Assembly (NCBI GenBank): GCA_000320545.1
Contig: ADNK01001328.1
Location: 26,875-90,874, forward strand
DNA: 64,000 nt
Source of the DNA: Bigelowiella natans CCMP2755
Lineage: Eukaryota > Cercozoa > Chlorarachniophyceae
Direction of reading: 5' to 3'
Shown here: piece after piece, positions 37,671 through 50,500 of the stretch
Numbering within the stretch: position 1 is the stretch's first letter
How the letters are laid out: each line of letters opens with the position of its first letter
Notes under the pieces: model-generated
Databases searched by the model: none
What the model was told of the DNA's origin: nothing
What the model saw: the letters and a program-made list of their open reading frames with translations, nothing else
Position numbers and translations under genes: made by a program

Positions 37671-38699
37671 TTACATTTAGACATAACGAACGACAACCAC
37701 TGTAGGCTAAAGATCATCATCAGTAATAGTAGTAACAATAGTAATGATATTATTGTGTTTCTACTCCTGCCACCTACACAACACAGCGTTGATACGGCGG
37801 AGTAGCAATCATATTATCACTCCTCACCACATTTCTATGTTTTCACAGTTTACCTTCTTCCCTTTGAGGACCCTCCGTAGCCATTCTTCGAAGGTCGGCA
37901 CCTTTATCCATCATGATATGAGTGAGTCAGATGGGAATATAGGAAGACTGAAGTTGTGAGTTAAGAAAATCATTTTTATGAATGAAAATCGTTATTTTTA
38001 TCGCCTCCAGGGTAGATGAGATGGTTAATCTATCTTGCTGTACAATGCATTGGAAATTAAGAAGCAGGAAGGGAAATGAAAACGGAGTCCAGCATCTTCG
38101 CCCCTCTTTCATCATCATCACCACAAACCTACCTTGCATGTCTTGAACTCTATGAACCCATAATTTGCGTTTAGCTTCGATATCTCCTCAAGTGTGTAGT
38201 CTTTCAGGTGCATGATACGATTCATTTCGTTGGGTTACAGAGAACACATTAACATCTTCCAAACTCGACCCACTCACAAACACAGAAACACAACGTTCTA
38301 ATCCATGTCGTTACTACTCTACAGGATGTTGTATCTGCTCTGGCTGCTGTCTTCTTGTACCTGCAACGTAACCAGAGCCGTTTGTAGTCCGATCAAGGCT
38401 CGCATCGTGTATGACAACAACATGCCCGTCCTTGATTACCGCACATGCAATGAACGACAACAATCAAAGCCAAACCATGGTTAGAACGATTAGGCAAGAA
38501 GAAGGTATGATGACATGTTACACGCTCCGTCACGTAGACGGAGATCGATCTACACCTTGGTCATGTGCACATCACATTCAATCATGTCGACTCCTGGCTG
38601 TATCGCCGCCTCCACAGCCTCCAATGTGTTCTCTGGGGCCTCTTCGCAGGCCCCACGATGGGCAATCACCCGAATGGGCCTGGTGCTCTTGTCAGCCAT
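35987..38699 (-). CDS. Glycerophosphodiester phosphodiesterase with C-terminal membrane anchor
   Basis: The start is the ATG opening MADKSTRPIRVIAHRGA. Catalytic and metal residues of the GDPD TIM barrel are present: AHRG, EAPENTLEA, MIECDVHMTK, and DGHVVVIHDASLDRTTNG in exon two. Later exons give DYTLEEISKLNA, VPTFEEWLRRVLKG, VEMKAGKGRAPYEG with the buried Glu, VVFQSFDFRYLRELRK, FVAAMHQEGFKV and NGVDGIITNKPQLA. The last exon encodes one hydrophobic helix (IIGASLVVAVVALSWWC) and a basic tail, ending at TAA 35987-35989. It hydrolyses glycerophosphodiesters to glycerol-3-phosphate and an alcohol. A C-terminal anchor implies a membrane-tethered enzyme with a cytosolic or luminal catalytic domain. 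Introns contain CA, CT and AT tracts (36130-36163, 36621-36690, 37617-37671). Confidence 0.92.
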
Positions 38700-38778
38700 T
38701 GCAGGTTTTGTTCCTGCGAGTATTCTGCAAGCGCTCGTAACTCGACTAAGATGGATGTTGACTAGAAGTTTTTATCAG

Positions 38779-38905
38779 GTTTTCATAGTGCGACATTCTA
38801 CTTTCCACCACGCATGTCTTAAACCGCAACAGTTTTAATGAGTTTTCATAGTGTGACATGTTACTTCCGCTCCTGTACATCTCAAACTGTACCGCACGTG
38901 TCGAC
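38779..38905. repeat. Diverged 63-bp tandem duplication
   Basis: Two adjacent units begin GTTTTCATAGTG (38779 and 38842) and share the order of several blocks with many substitutions. They lie just upstream of the phosphodiesterase start. Confidence 0.6.
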
Positions 38906-39027
38906 CAGATGCTACCATATCGGCCATTTGGTGCCAAAATATCTCACGAAGTCGTTGTCGCAGGAACTTAACCGAAGGGGGACGCAGAGGTCGGAGAAAT
39001 GACCTGGAACCCTAGCTAGCGAACCCT

Positions 39028-39998
39028 AGCAAGCGCAAGGGGGATTCACTCCCCCGGGTTTTGGTCCGTGTCATGCTCGGCGGTTTTGCCCCGGCGTCAG
39101 CCGGGAAATTTTTTTCGATTTCACCCAAAAAAATGCAAATTTTGTTCAAATTCCTCAATGTTTTCTTCAAAAACCATCCACAAAGTGTCCAGTGAAATTG
39201 CCCAAGATGCACATTGGCGGAACTCTTGGCATCGAGTCACTGGGATGTCTCAGATGTGCCCAACCCACTTCCCTGGCGCATGCAGATTTGATCAATGCTT
39301 TGTTCATCATTCATTGTTCATCATTCCCGCCCTTCCCATCGATGTGTGCACCAGCGTGTGTGACTGATCACGTGCGCAGCGTCGATCATCCAGTCGTGCG
39401 CGACGTCGCGACGTGTCTAGCTTCAATTTGATGATCAAGTGACAAGTGTGCATCAGAGTGGGAAGCTGTGAGTGCTTGCGTGCGCGCGCGCTGGGCACGC
39501 ACAAAGTGTGCCAGTGTGCGCCATCGTGCCCACACGTCTTGCTCGTGCGTCCAATCCCAAGCAGCTCTGGAGCTGCGCGTCGCGCATCACATCCAGCTTC
39601 ATTGATTGCCGCATCGGCACCGTGCAGGCCGCTAGGAGCCACACATCGAAAACTCACCAAAGTCAAAACCACAAAAAAAAAGCACCTTTTTGGCGCGGAA
39701 ACGTTCAATTTTGCGAACTTTGGAGTGGAACTTCTGGAGGTGATGGAGTTGCTGTTGACACGGCCTCTGAGCATGTTTTTTTGAGCCAACACGCAAAGTG
39801 GACCCTTTCCGCGGCACCCAAAGTTTTTGCCCTCGATTTTTTTCCTTGAAAATCCACTTTTTTGCACCCCTTTCTGGACAATTCTGGACCTTCTCACCCG
39901 TCCAGAAGTCTTCTGTGGTGCTTCGGAAGAAGTTTGGATTGGATTCCGAGCATGACACGGACCAAAACCCGGGGGAGTGAAACCCCCTTGAGCAAGCG
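39028..39998. mobile_element. Non-autonomous hAT-like DNA transposon, 955 bp, with 8-bp target duplication
   Basis: The element is 39036-39990. Its terminal inverted repeats are 45 bp (39036-39080 and 39946-39990) and differ at one position. They begin CAAGGGGG and include CCCGGGTTTTGGTCCGTG. The direct repeat AGCAAGCG flanks it exactly (39028-39035 and 39991-39998), as expected for a target-site duplication. Eight-bp duplications and ends fitting YARNG are typical of the hAT superfamily. The interior shows no transposase, only short unrelated frames, so it would need a transposase from elsewhere. The near-identical ends and perfect duplication suggest recent insertion. Confidence 0.88.
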
Positions 39999-41189
39999 AA
40001 CAGCAGAATCATCAATCAATCATCAAGCCCCTCAGAAGATCCCCTGGCCACACTGGCACAGCCGGCCCCGAAATCTTGCCTCCTGGAATTTCCTGAAATC
40101 ATTTTGCAAAAGATGAAAATCCACACTCGCACTTCGGATGTGTCACCAAAGGAGCACTGTCTGCACAGCTACCCCTCCCCTCCTCGCTCCTGTTGTTCTT
40201 CGTGGCGGCTGCGCTGCTGGAAAGGGCACGATTGAACGTGGATCTTGCCTAATCGGTGTCGAGTTGCAATTGTGCAGAAGTTGCCTCTGGTGAAGCTCAA
40301 GCTAGCAAGGCCAGAAGGTGCAGTTGCGGCGGGGGTGTCCTTGGGTGATGATTGCTGCGCTGTCATTGCACGCCACAGTGACGTGAGACCTGCTAGCCCA
40401 GTGCACTTCCCTCTGGCCTTCTGTCGATGCCTCTCTAGCTCTGACTCGAAATTGCGCATGGCCAGGTGGTTGCTTCGTGTTTTCTTGTTGCATGCTGCGC
40501 AAAAAATTCATGACTTTGTTGCCACCGTGTTGCATGCTGACATGCTAGCTAGCCAGCATGTCACAATTATTGTCTTGGTGTGCGCGCGAGCTGCATCGCT
40601 CACTCATCTGCGCGTCGCACATTCTGGCATTGCTAGGTTGCGTGCACCCACAATGATGACGCTGGTGTGGATCAGCTAGCTGGCGGCTCATTGCATGGCA
40701 CAAATTGTTGCTGCAAAGCACAATTGCAAGGGCATGGGCACACTTTTGTCGCTGTGAATGCAAGACAAAATGAATGCGATGACACACGTCGCGGCACTTC
40801 TAGACATTCCACGATCAACATGCAATGCTGCGCTCTCGATTCAATGCAAGGCGTCACGCTAGCATGCACTAGTGTAGATCATGCTAGCTAGCTAGCATCG
40901 CATGGCCAGTCGACAGTGCGGCGCCGCAGTATAGCAGCGATCGTGCAGCCGCAATTACTATCACATCACTGTGACAGTATTCGCAATGTTCTGTTTAAAG
41001 GGTCTACCAAGCTGGCATGCTGTGTGGGTCAGCTGAAAACAAGTAGTCGAGTTTCAATCAACATTGCAAACCCGTCGTCATCTGCATGGTCAGGTGCATG
41101 GCACATGATCAAACAATCGAACGAAACCACCCTCTGTGCTGCTGCAGCACACAAGTATGCAATGTCAATAAATAACTCAACAACTCGTT
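39999..41189. other. Tandem-junction spacer of the same palindromic type
   Basis: This lies between the hAT-like element and the 3' end of a minus-strand gene. From about 40440 it is rich in CTAGCTAG, GCATGC and TGCAATGC words, including the 18-bp palindrome ATGCTAGCTAGCTAGCAT near 40879. A plus-strand frame at 40245-40679 (144 codons) has no recognisable domain. If it were a real gene this junction would also be convergent. Confidence 0.5.
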
Positions 41190-41551
41190 TCAGCGATCGC
41201 ATTTGCAATGTGACATTTTTTTAAAGACTTCCTCAACTAAGATAGCCTCTCCAATCCGGATCATGTTGAGCCAAAACTCACTTTGAAGGAATGATTTCGA
41301 AAAGAAGTTTTTATCTTTTCCCGCCTCACTCCTCAATTTTACCAACGGAATTATCACTTGACCAGTCTCCTTATCGATAGTGTAGCTTACGAAACCCTAC
41401 CGGAAAATAATACTTAATTGTTGATCTATCACTTCGCTAAATCTCAACAATTACCCTCCTGCTGGCATTGTAAGCATCGACAAGAAACATATTTATCCGA
41501 TTGAAATCAATTCCTTCATTGGGAAAACCAAACAAAGCCATATTAATTAAA
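41190..41551 (-). CDS. Small uncharacterised protein, two exons
   Basis: A frame opening MALFGFPNEGIDFNRINMFL, then VDAYNASRR, is followed after a short intron by GFVSYTIDKETGQVIIPLVK and LNMIRIGEAILVEEVFKK, ending at TGA 41190-41192. Phases agree. Composition is globular with no low complexity. It could be the tail of the ZNG1-like gene just upstream, but the frames do not join. Family unknown. Confidence 0.4.
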
Positions 41552-41596
41552 AGCAATATCGACTTCTTTCTTGTGCACACTGGTGGAAGATGGTGC

Positions 41597-44500
41597 TCAT
41601 AATGTTTCCATCGTAATGTTACAAAAGGAACCTGCAGCACGCGAGATCTCGGTTTCGGTCATTCCTAGCTGGCCAGTCTGCAAAGAAGTTGACGATGATG
41701 CCCCGACATAGTACAGAAACAGCAGCAGCAGGGGAAAATCAATTTACATCCTTACATGTTGTATTAATGCTGTTTGCTACACGATTATTCAGCAGTTAAT
41801 AAATGAAGGCTTGAGCTACTAACCCCGTTGAGTCTGGCACCTAACCAAGAGGTGCTCTCGTTACGACTCCCCTCTTTCTCCTTCTCCTCCTCCTCCTCCT
41901 TCTCTACAAAGAATTCAAAGAGTAGGTGCGATTGGACAGAGGAAGAGGGTATATCACTCCCACTGCCACTTTCACCGGCTTCTTCGCTACTCCTTGGTTG
42001 CCTTTCTGCTGTGAGGGGCTCTGCTATTTTGTTGATGTTGTTCCTTTTTTTATTTCTTCGTCCATCTGTATTTTTCATGTGTGAAAGTTTCTTTTTCTTC
42101 TTCCACTTCTTCCAACTGAACAACGGGGGAATGGCCTTGGTGGACTGATGACTGTCATCATTATCGCCGACAACTACCCCCCCCTTGTCAAACACATCCT
42201 TAAACTCTTTATCGTTAAGCTCTGGCCCTATCACTACAAGTTGGCTGCAAGGCGGTCCTATACAACAACCCAAAGTAGTATCACAGGAGGCAGAAGAGAG
42301 TAATTATGGTGTCGTGATAATTTTCTTAATTTGGTGAAGAGAATGATAATGATAGATGCTTGCTGCTACTTACTACTGGCTGATGCATGATTATTCTTGT
42401 GCTCATTGTGGTCGTTATGGTGGAAATGGTGATGATAAAGCTTACAGAATGGCGGAGAACAATGACTATGATGACAACAACGCCACATATTTCCACATCA
42501 TTCTTTGCACAGAGAATCATCATAATCATCATCATCACCATCGTGTCCTCCTCACCTGTAAAGGATTGCTCCAGTCGAAAATGAAAACGCCTTCTGCCAC
42601 TCATTTGCAGCACACATCTTCTATCACCGAATTCATGGATCCAGAATATCTGTGTGTGTGTGTGTGTGTGTGTTCTTGAGAGAGAGGGGGAGGGGGCTAG
42701 AGTAGAATTCCAACGCCTCACCCCCTTCATTCGAACGACTGTGCTTGGAAGCTTTGTGCGGCAAAAATCCTGTAGCGCCAGCAAAGAAAGAGGCCTTGTG
42801 CTATTTTCATACGAGAATGTCTTGTAGCTTTCTCCCGGTTTGTGTTGCTTCCGCTCTATTATTGTTAGTATTATTAGTTTTATTATTATCATCCATGATT
42901 CACCTATTGGTAGTCATGGAAAGCTACTGCTGCTGCAAAAAACAAAAGAAAGGGCAGTGCGAACTACTCAATCAGTGATGACGATTAAGGCAACCGTGAT
43001 CATGCCCGTGATCATGTCGGCGGTCTTTTTTCTTGCTTCGCCCCCGATGGGAGGATTTGTGCGTTAAGGTATCACTGCCATTCACGTAGAAAGCCTAATA
43101 AATTTGTAATGGCATACTGTAGGTTTGTTCTCTTTTACTATCCTTTTTCATGCATTCGAATTGTTTTCACAAGCATCCTTCACGTGGTCTATGATGTTTC
43201 CCATTCCCCCCCCTCCCCGCCCTCTTAAGTCATCGTCTATCTTACTAATATACCTGCTGAGAAGACTCATGAGTCACCACCGAGGACTTAACAAGGACCG
43301 AAGCATCATGCGTTGTTGCAAAAGACAAAAACTCAGGTAATGACTGAAGCGAATATGGCGCTGCTGCCGCCACAAGCACACAACGACTACGACTACCTTC
43401 GAAGCTAACCCGGAGGTCTCGTCAATCGAAATGTCCAAAATCTGTACAGCATAATTCATAATACTACTTACGCTGTGAAGCGTACTGCAATTATTATTAT
43501 TATTATTATTAATTTATGTGTGTGTGTGTGTGTGTGCGCGCGCGCGTGTGTGAGGGAAGGGGTTGCGAGTGTGAGATTGGTCGTTTGTAGAGTTACATTT
43601 ATTAGATGATGCTATCGTAAATATGATAGAGATAGAGATTTAGTAGCAGCATGATGATGATGACGATGATTATCATATTATTGCAATTACTATGAATTTA
43701 ATAGATGACAACACCTTGTTTAAAGCAACCCTAGAATACGACGTTGGATAAACCATTGTGCCCGGAGCAGCCTCTTCTGAGATCCAATCTACGAACAACC
43801 ATCGGCACTGAGTTCCATTTTGTTCACATTAGCCTCCTAGCGCTTGATAACATTTGCCACTCAAAATCACCAGAACGTACCGATCAGAGCCTCCAAGGTG
43901 GCGGGAGAAACTAATTCCTTCTTGTTGACTAGAATCACCTGATTGCAGGAAAGACATAATGACAATAACAATGAAGGGACGAGGACATATAGGCTGACGA
44001 TGTATACGTGCTATAGTGCTGCCTTTGCTGTTGCTGTTAAAGTTACACCGACGTCCGCACAATGAAGCTGAGAATCTACAATTTCTGGACGGCTTAGCTG
44101 CTGCTGTTTCTCATCATCATTCTGATAAATAATAATAAACATAATGATAATTGTATTAATGGCAGCAGTAGCCTAATCACACCCTACAAGAGTGTAGTAG
44201 TATATTGAAGCTGACAAGAGGCTATCGTACCCTATCTTCCTCCTTCGCATACATGCCTTCAGCGTCAGCATCGTCGCCACCACCACCACCACCCTTTTTC
44301 TTCTCCTTCTTCTCTTTCTTCCTCTTTGGCATCCACTCCGTCCACTGTTCGGCGTCTACAACAGTCACAACACAATCCAACCGAGCTCTGTACCTAATCA
44401 CAAGGCAACGAGAAATGCAATGCAGCACAGAGGAAGTAGCATTCAACAAGGTTTATTCCAAGAACTTATTGCACATTGTCGGGTGCATAGATAAGTACAG

Positions 44501-44711
44501 GTGTACATAAAAGCAGACATTTTGCCGAAGGTGCGGTCCAGTGAACGTACAATCGAGTGAGGATCGGTAATCCCTGATGTTTCGATCACCTTGCAAAAAC
44601 AACAACAACAACAATAATAACAATAACAACAACGTGGATAGTAGTGGATTACAGATGTGGGTTACTAACGTATCATTTCGGATGTACTTCATCCTTGATA
44701 GTAGTATTGCA

Positions 44712-44746
<35 letters not shown>

Positions 44747-45466
44747 GATATTCGATACGACCAACATCTACGTCTTTCTCTAGCATTGACCATACAGTTC
44801 TACCACGAGCCAGTATTCAGTCAACAACGATGATGGTGATGATGGGGAACGTGTTCTTATAACAATTTAGGAACGATTTGGTACTACCTTTCGAGATCCT
44901 TCGAAAGGGAGCAGCACATACACCCATTAGAAAGCTCCACAACTTCCTCAGCTGCTTTACCTTCGGAAATGTTCAGCACAACAAATTTATCGTTATTCTT
45001 CGCATATACCGGATTCCATACTCTTTTCTTGAAACCATCTATTTTACAGACAACCTGTAGTGCTTGAAGGAAGATTTAGCACTAGGTTTCCATCGACATT
45101 TAGCTCTGCAAAGTCGTTGACAGCCGCAGCAATCTGATAAAGAATTATAAGGTCTTTTTCTTTCTCCCAGCAAAGCAGGGACTACAATGCTTAAGCATGG
45201 GCAATTTGTGATTACAACCCTAAGATTGTGCTTGTTGGCAAGGATATGCCTCATGAGGGTGGTTTTGCCGGATCCGAGGAATCCTTAGCAGAGCAGAAAG
45301 AACAATGTTATATCGAGTTTATTGGCAGTGAGAAAGGAACCCGAAAGACTGCTTCCAAAAAGGTTAAACCTGTCACAATAACAATGGGGAGCGATCTCGA
45401 CTTGTTGGCGAAAACCAAACGGTTCTCGGCGCGAAGGTATAGGTTAACCCGTGATGCATCCGTCAT
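41597..45466 (-). CDS. ZNG1/CobW-family (COG0523) G3E GTPase metallochaperone
   Basis: Starts at the ATG of MTDASRVNLYLRAENRLVF. The P-loop is TGFLGSGKTTLMRHILANK. IAAAVNDFAELNVDG follows, then the metal-binding GCMCC motif within ELSNGCMCCSLSKDLE, ETSGITDPHSIV, ARLDCVVTVVDAEQW, DSQLHCADV and the G4 motif VILVNKKEL (usually NKxD). The C-terminal CobW_C region comprises RPLSLLALQDFCRTKLPSTV, HEFGDRRCVLQMSGRRRF and CSQLVVIGPELNDKEF. The family inserts metals, in ZNG1 zinc into methionine aminopeptidase, using GTP hydrolysis. Two low-complexity inserts are unusual: a Lys/Gly/Asp insert after the TVVDAEQW segment and a long Lys/Glu/Ser stretch between the CobW_C end and the last exon. The final exon (TGQLGMTETEISRAAG) ends at TGA 41597-41599. 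Exon borders around 43100-43450 are uncertain. Confidence 0.88.
44600..44625. repeat. CAA/AAT microsatellite, with a (TTA)n tract at about 44713-44743
   Basis: Trinucleotide tracts flank exons of the ZNG1-like gene; GT/GC tracts also occur at 43517-43550. Confidence 0.7.
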
Positions 45467-45718
45467 TACTCTGCCTCAGTCCCACGCTTACCACCGATGA
45501 TGCACGTGTTGATTCATTAGGAATTGTCGCCTTGTGATCCGGTTATTCTTGCGACAATATATTTGTATTGTCGTTTAAGTAATAACCCCGTGCATTCTTC
45601 TGAATTATCATTTATTTGTCGTCTTAGTAGATTAGCATTGCATTCTTCTCTTTCTGCGCCAAGTTCCTTGTCGTCTTCGTAAATCACCCCTGCGTTCCAC
45701 CACACGCATCATCGTATT
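45467..45718. promoter_or_regulatory. Divergent promoter region ZNG1-like/Rsa3-like
   Basis: Only 252 bp separate two start codons pointing apart, so both promoters must be compact or overlapping. No clear TATA or other motif is seen. Confidence 0.5.
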
Positions 45719-46300
45719 ATGAGCGCTGACCGCTCCTCCTCCTCTACCACAACTTCTACGTCTAATGCCACTCCCGGACTATTTGAGGATGTGCTTCTTG
45801 GAAAAGGGTCAGCTAAGGATCCCTACGTCCAACTGTCTTTGTACTCAAAATTTTATGCGGCTAGGATATCAAAAATAAGTGCGAAAGAGCCGAGGGTTAG
45901 TCAATTAATCATGTTAAATTTTACCCAGCTTTGCACAATCCATACCCATCGTGCGTGTGATAACACCCCTAAAAGAATTGCTTCATGTAAGGTATCACCT
46001 TTAAAAACACAACGAAACAAGGAACCCCAGATTAGGGATGCATACGTCTCCGAGGTACAAGAATAGTTATTAGTCGGTAACTTTATTTTATTTGACTCTT
46101 TATGCTCTCAGTTTACAGACGCTTTTGCTGATGAGCTTGACGGAGTTCGAAAAAGCTTGAAAGGAGAATTTGCGGGAAAAGAGATGGCTTTGTTGCTGGA
46201 TTGTATAGAGGATGGAATGAATTTCTACGATAAAAATGAAAAGAAAGTGTTTCAAGATGTTTACAAAGAGACAAGTAGTTGTCGAGAAAAGTACAAATAA
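45719..46300 (+). CDS. Rsa3-like ribosome assembly protein (tentative)
   Basis: Three exons (45719-45895, 46031-46054, 46112-46300) close in phase to give 129 residues. After a Ser/Thr-rich N-terminus the protein reads YSKFYAARISKISAKEPR, IRDAYVSE, FTDAFADELDGVRKSL and LLLDCIEDGMNFYDKNEKK. The pattern aromatic-Tyr, F..ELD.LR, then a helix ending before a D/E-K cluster resembles the Rsa3 domain of large-subunit pre-ribosome assembly. The assignment rests on remembered consensus, so family confidence is modest, though the gene itself is well supported by phase. It is divergent from ZNG1 and convergent with RPB2. Confidence 0.65.
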
Positions 46301-47164
46301 ATATGTGATCCCACGCCAAGATAGTAACATTCGTGGGACATTCGAATGTTGAAATAAGAAAAGACCGCCGCCAACACTAGAACATAATGCGCGCTATGTT
46401 ACAGGATTGATAAATCAATGTATAGCCACACATTTTAATCTGTGATACGGATGTAATGAACAAATAAATTTGTTAACCTGTAAGTGTCGTATAATGCGCG
46501 TGCCCGTCATCCAAGCGCATGGTATCGTGCATGCTAGCATGGACGCCACTGTAGTACTGCTAGCTAGCTGCTACGCGCGCTAGGTTACTTATATGCGGCC
46601 TACTATGCAACCATGCGTGCTTCATTCTCTATAGTACTCATTATACATGCGGGGACTGTCAGACTGGCTTACTGCTAGAAAAGATTGCATGCAGCTTACG
46701 CAGAGAACACTCTGTGACCTAGCCAAGCTAGCAAGGCTCTGGCTAGAGCTAGTCAAGATGATCTAGCAGAGGCTAAATTATGATTTGCTACTGCCAGGCA
46801 TGCATCTAGACATGCATGGACTAGTGGACGATTACAATGACAGAATGTATGAAGATATGAACGCTTTGTCATTGCAACGCCCATATATTGCTGTTGCAGT
46901 GGCAATCATTTAGTCCACTTCTAGACTTTCTCTTCATGCAAAATGCATTTGGTAATGTCTAGATGTAAAAACAAGCAAATGCGCACGTCCGCACGTGTAT
47001 ACACTCACATACAGAGTCTACCTAATTCTACGATTAATTTCTGAACATTTTATTGCTCTGTTCATGTATTTTGGAAACTCTATTTACTCCATGATCTGTT
47101 ACTAGTGGGAATGCTCACCTCGATAAAAACTAGGATGTTACTTTTCATTAGGACAAAATGTTAT
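46301..47164. other. Convergent intergenic island 6
   Basis: This lies between the 3' ends of the Rsa3-like gene (+) and RPB2 (-). It contains GTGCATGCTAGCATGG, GCTAGCTAGC and several GCATGCAGC words between 46500 and 46960. No coding exon. Confidence 0.6.
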
Positions 47165-47476
47165 TTACTCCACTTTCATCCTTGGCGTCACCGCCATGGC
47201 CATTAGTTCTTGGAAAAGGAGCTTGCATGCATACGGAATGAAAATCTGAGCAACCTGAATATCATCAAGGTTGGTTAGGGACGACTTCGTCAACAAGCTT
47301 GATTTTCAACAGTGACATGCAATACCTGGGTGGAGTTGCCACATCCTTTGCAATAGTAGCTTTTCTTTTCTAGATCGGCGGCACAGATAAGGCCACATTT
47401 TTCGCACACATGTACTTTGTATTTGTCCGAATGGAAGAATAGACGCTCCTATAGAATGAAGTGGGTAGAATATATG

Positions 47477-47508
<32 letters not shown>

Positions 47509-47509
47509 T

Positions 47510-47548
<39 letters not shown>

Positions 47549-50500
47549 TTACACCACAACATTCTAGATCGACGAGAGGACATATCACTTGGCCCTTTAC
47601 CACATTATAAACTCTATTTCAATCTCCACTAGTACTCCTACCCCCCTCCCCCCCTTCTCCCACTACCATCCTTACCCTCATCATCTGTGCAGCGCCATGA
47701 GATATCATGCAGTCACGTTCCATCTCTCCGAAACGCCCTCCACCACCGCGAGCTCTTCCCTCTAACGGTTGATGAGTGAGAATTTGGAGCTGCCCTCTTG
47801 CTCGTGAATGAATCTTGTCTTCGACCATATGCTTCAACCTCTGATAGTACGTTGGGCAGAGGAATATCATACAATCCAGCATGCGACCAGTGAATCCATT
47901 GTACATGACTTCAGCGCCTCGGTGTTGGTACCCACACATGTGCAGTTTCTCTGAAACTTGCTGCGCAGTGAGGTCAGTAAAAGGCGTCGCATCACCCTCC
48001 TCTCCAGTCAAACACGCCACTTTGCTGACCAGCGCCTCAAACAATTGGCCAATGGTCATACGAGAAGGCACGGCATGCGGGTTCATGACGATATCTGGAA
48101 CGATACCCTCCACGGTCCACGGTAGATCCTCTTGTCGATAAGTGATACCAATGGTACCCTTCTGCCCATGCCTAGAGCTGAATTTGTCGCCGATCTGCGG
48201 AATACGTAAAGAACGTACTCTCACCTTAGTGTACCTGTAGCCCTCCTCATTCGTCGTCAGGATGACTTTGTCGATGATTCCGTTCTCACTGGGACGAAGA
48301 GGGCGTGAGCTGTCTTTTTTCTTCCTTGTTTGCAGTTTCCCAGTCACCATGACGTCTAGGGAGGGGAGCGGAGTGGTTTTGCCTATGATGATGTCGTCAC
48401 CAAAAACCCTTGTACCAGGGGCAATCAAGCCGTCATCATCGAGTTTGGTGTAGTCTTTATCACGCATTCCAGTCGTTGAGCTGCTCTCCGGTCTCTCAAA
48501 AGTCTCTGCCATTGTCACCGAGTCTTTGGATTCGGTTTCTTTGTAAGTGCGGTAGAATGCAGAGCGGAAGAGGCCACGATCAATCGAGCTCTGGTTCAGA
48601 ATTAGAGAGTCCTCCTGGTTGTAGCCAGTGTACGATGCGATGGCCACAACCACGTTCTGTCCCGCGGGAAGCTCACTGAAGTACATGTACTTCGACGGCT
48701 GAGTGCGGACAAGCGGCTTTTGCGGATACTGCATGACGTGTGCTAGAGTGTCCATGCGGAGCTGGAAGTTCGTAATGTACATGCCCATCGCTTGCTTTCC
48801 CATGGCTGACTGGTACGTGTTACGGGGACTTTGGTTGTGATCTGGGAACGGGATGATTGACGCGCAAACCCCAAGAATCATGGAGGGATGAATCTCCGAA
48901 TGAGTATACTCTTGGCCTCTCTTCCTTCCGACCTCCAAGTCCTTGAGGGTCATTGCAATCACGGTTGTCTCTTCTTCTTCGGTATCGATGTACTCTATAA
49001 GTCCCATCTAAACAGTCAAAGAACAATAAAACGACGAAATGAGAATATATCAAGGTAATGGTGAACGAAGAACAGAAGCGCTAGTCTAAAGCTGCTGCAC
49101 TGCTCATCGAATAGCTTATTGCTTCTACTAACACTGAAACCTGGAGCAGGTCCTTCCAAGTGACTTTGTCTGGATGATCATCATCGAGTCCGATCCTTTT
49201 AATGTGACTCCTTCTCATCGCCAGCCTGTTACCCTGAGAAACCAAATAAACGAACATTATGGCTATTTCATATCAAGCACAAATTCACAGGTTTCTTCCT
49301 TAGAGTGAGCGTAACAAGCGCTAACCAACACAACTACAAGATGCAGCGGAACCGACCTCTCCGACGATGAATAGTGGACGACAACAACGGCCAGGATCAG
49401 TCCAGATACGCACTTCTCTATCCCGAATATCCCACACAATGGAGATATCCGCAGTGTTTTTTGTTACAGCGTCTTCACCATTTCCCGTAGATTCTCCCCT
49501 TCGAATCTTTCGCAGCTTATTGACAAGGTCAAGCGCATCGTTGTGGATTCCGCACCACATTCCATTGACAAACACTTTTGTTGAACCAGGGATAGAGTCA
49601 GGGTGAATGTCCTCCAACCCGTCCATCCCACAGTCCTCTGCAACATCTAAAATGTCTTCAGCATTCTCTCCCGTAGTTACATAAGCCATGAGTGTGAGGT
49701 GCTTCACCAAACCGACTGTTTGTCCCTCAGGAGTCTCAGCAGGGCAAATCATGCCTGTTTTTTGCAACATACACTATATCATATATACAGTGATAACAAC
49801 GATAATATCGTTTCTCGATTATCCAAACTTACTTACCCCAGTGTGTGTTGTGTAGCTGGCGAGGTGCTGCTAATTTAGTGTCCTTCCCTGTCGGGGAGGT
49901 CAGCCTTCGCAAGTGTGAAAGCATAGATGCGAATGATTGACGACTAAGGACTTGCGATACGCCAGTAGTCTTCGGCTGTCCTTGCCGGTTCACCTAGAGA
50001 TGAGAAATACATAGGAAGCGAGTTTGCGTTGAGTTCGCATTTTAAAGATCGATCGAGAGATAAAGAACATAAGGTATTGATGTTTTAAAATAATTTACAG
50101 ACCGTCCAATTGCCAGTCGCTAAAGAATACTGCAAATCTTTCGCAATGATATTTCCATCGATAGCAGTTTGGAGAATATTTAGAAACGACTCATGCCTGA
50201 TAGGATAATAGAGAAAAATGAAGCCTCAACATTATGGAGTAGATATATCAATTTATTTTCCTTAGAAGATACGTCCCGGAAAAATAGTATAGAATGTGTA
50301 GGGTTTGTTGCTTGACCTAGAGCCTGTGACTTTTCTCTGTAAAATTTTTTTACAATTTCTTAACATCTTGGCAAACGACTGTCGGAATAAATTTCCCATG
50401 AGCGGTCCAGCTAGATCCAAACGCTTATTCCCGTAATGGTCTCTGTTATACATATAATCAGGTTTAATTTTGATTTACTATGGCCCAGTGTGCATTTTGT

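Noticed and set aside
39307-39897. 196-codon minus-strand frame inside the hAT-like element
   Set aside because: No transposase motifs (no hAT catalytic or dimerisation signature) and similar-length frames on the opposite strand.
40245-40679. Plus-strand 144-codon frame in the spacer
   Set aside because: Composition follows the palindromic spacer, there is no domain, and the minus strand is equally open.
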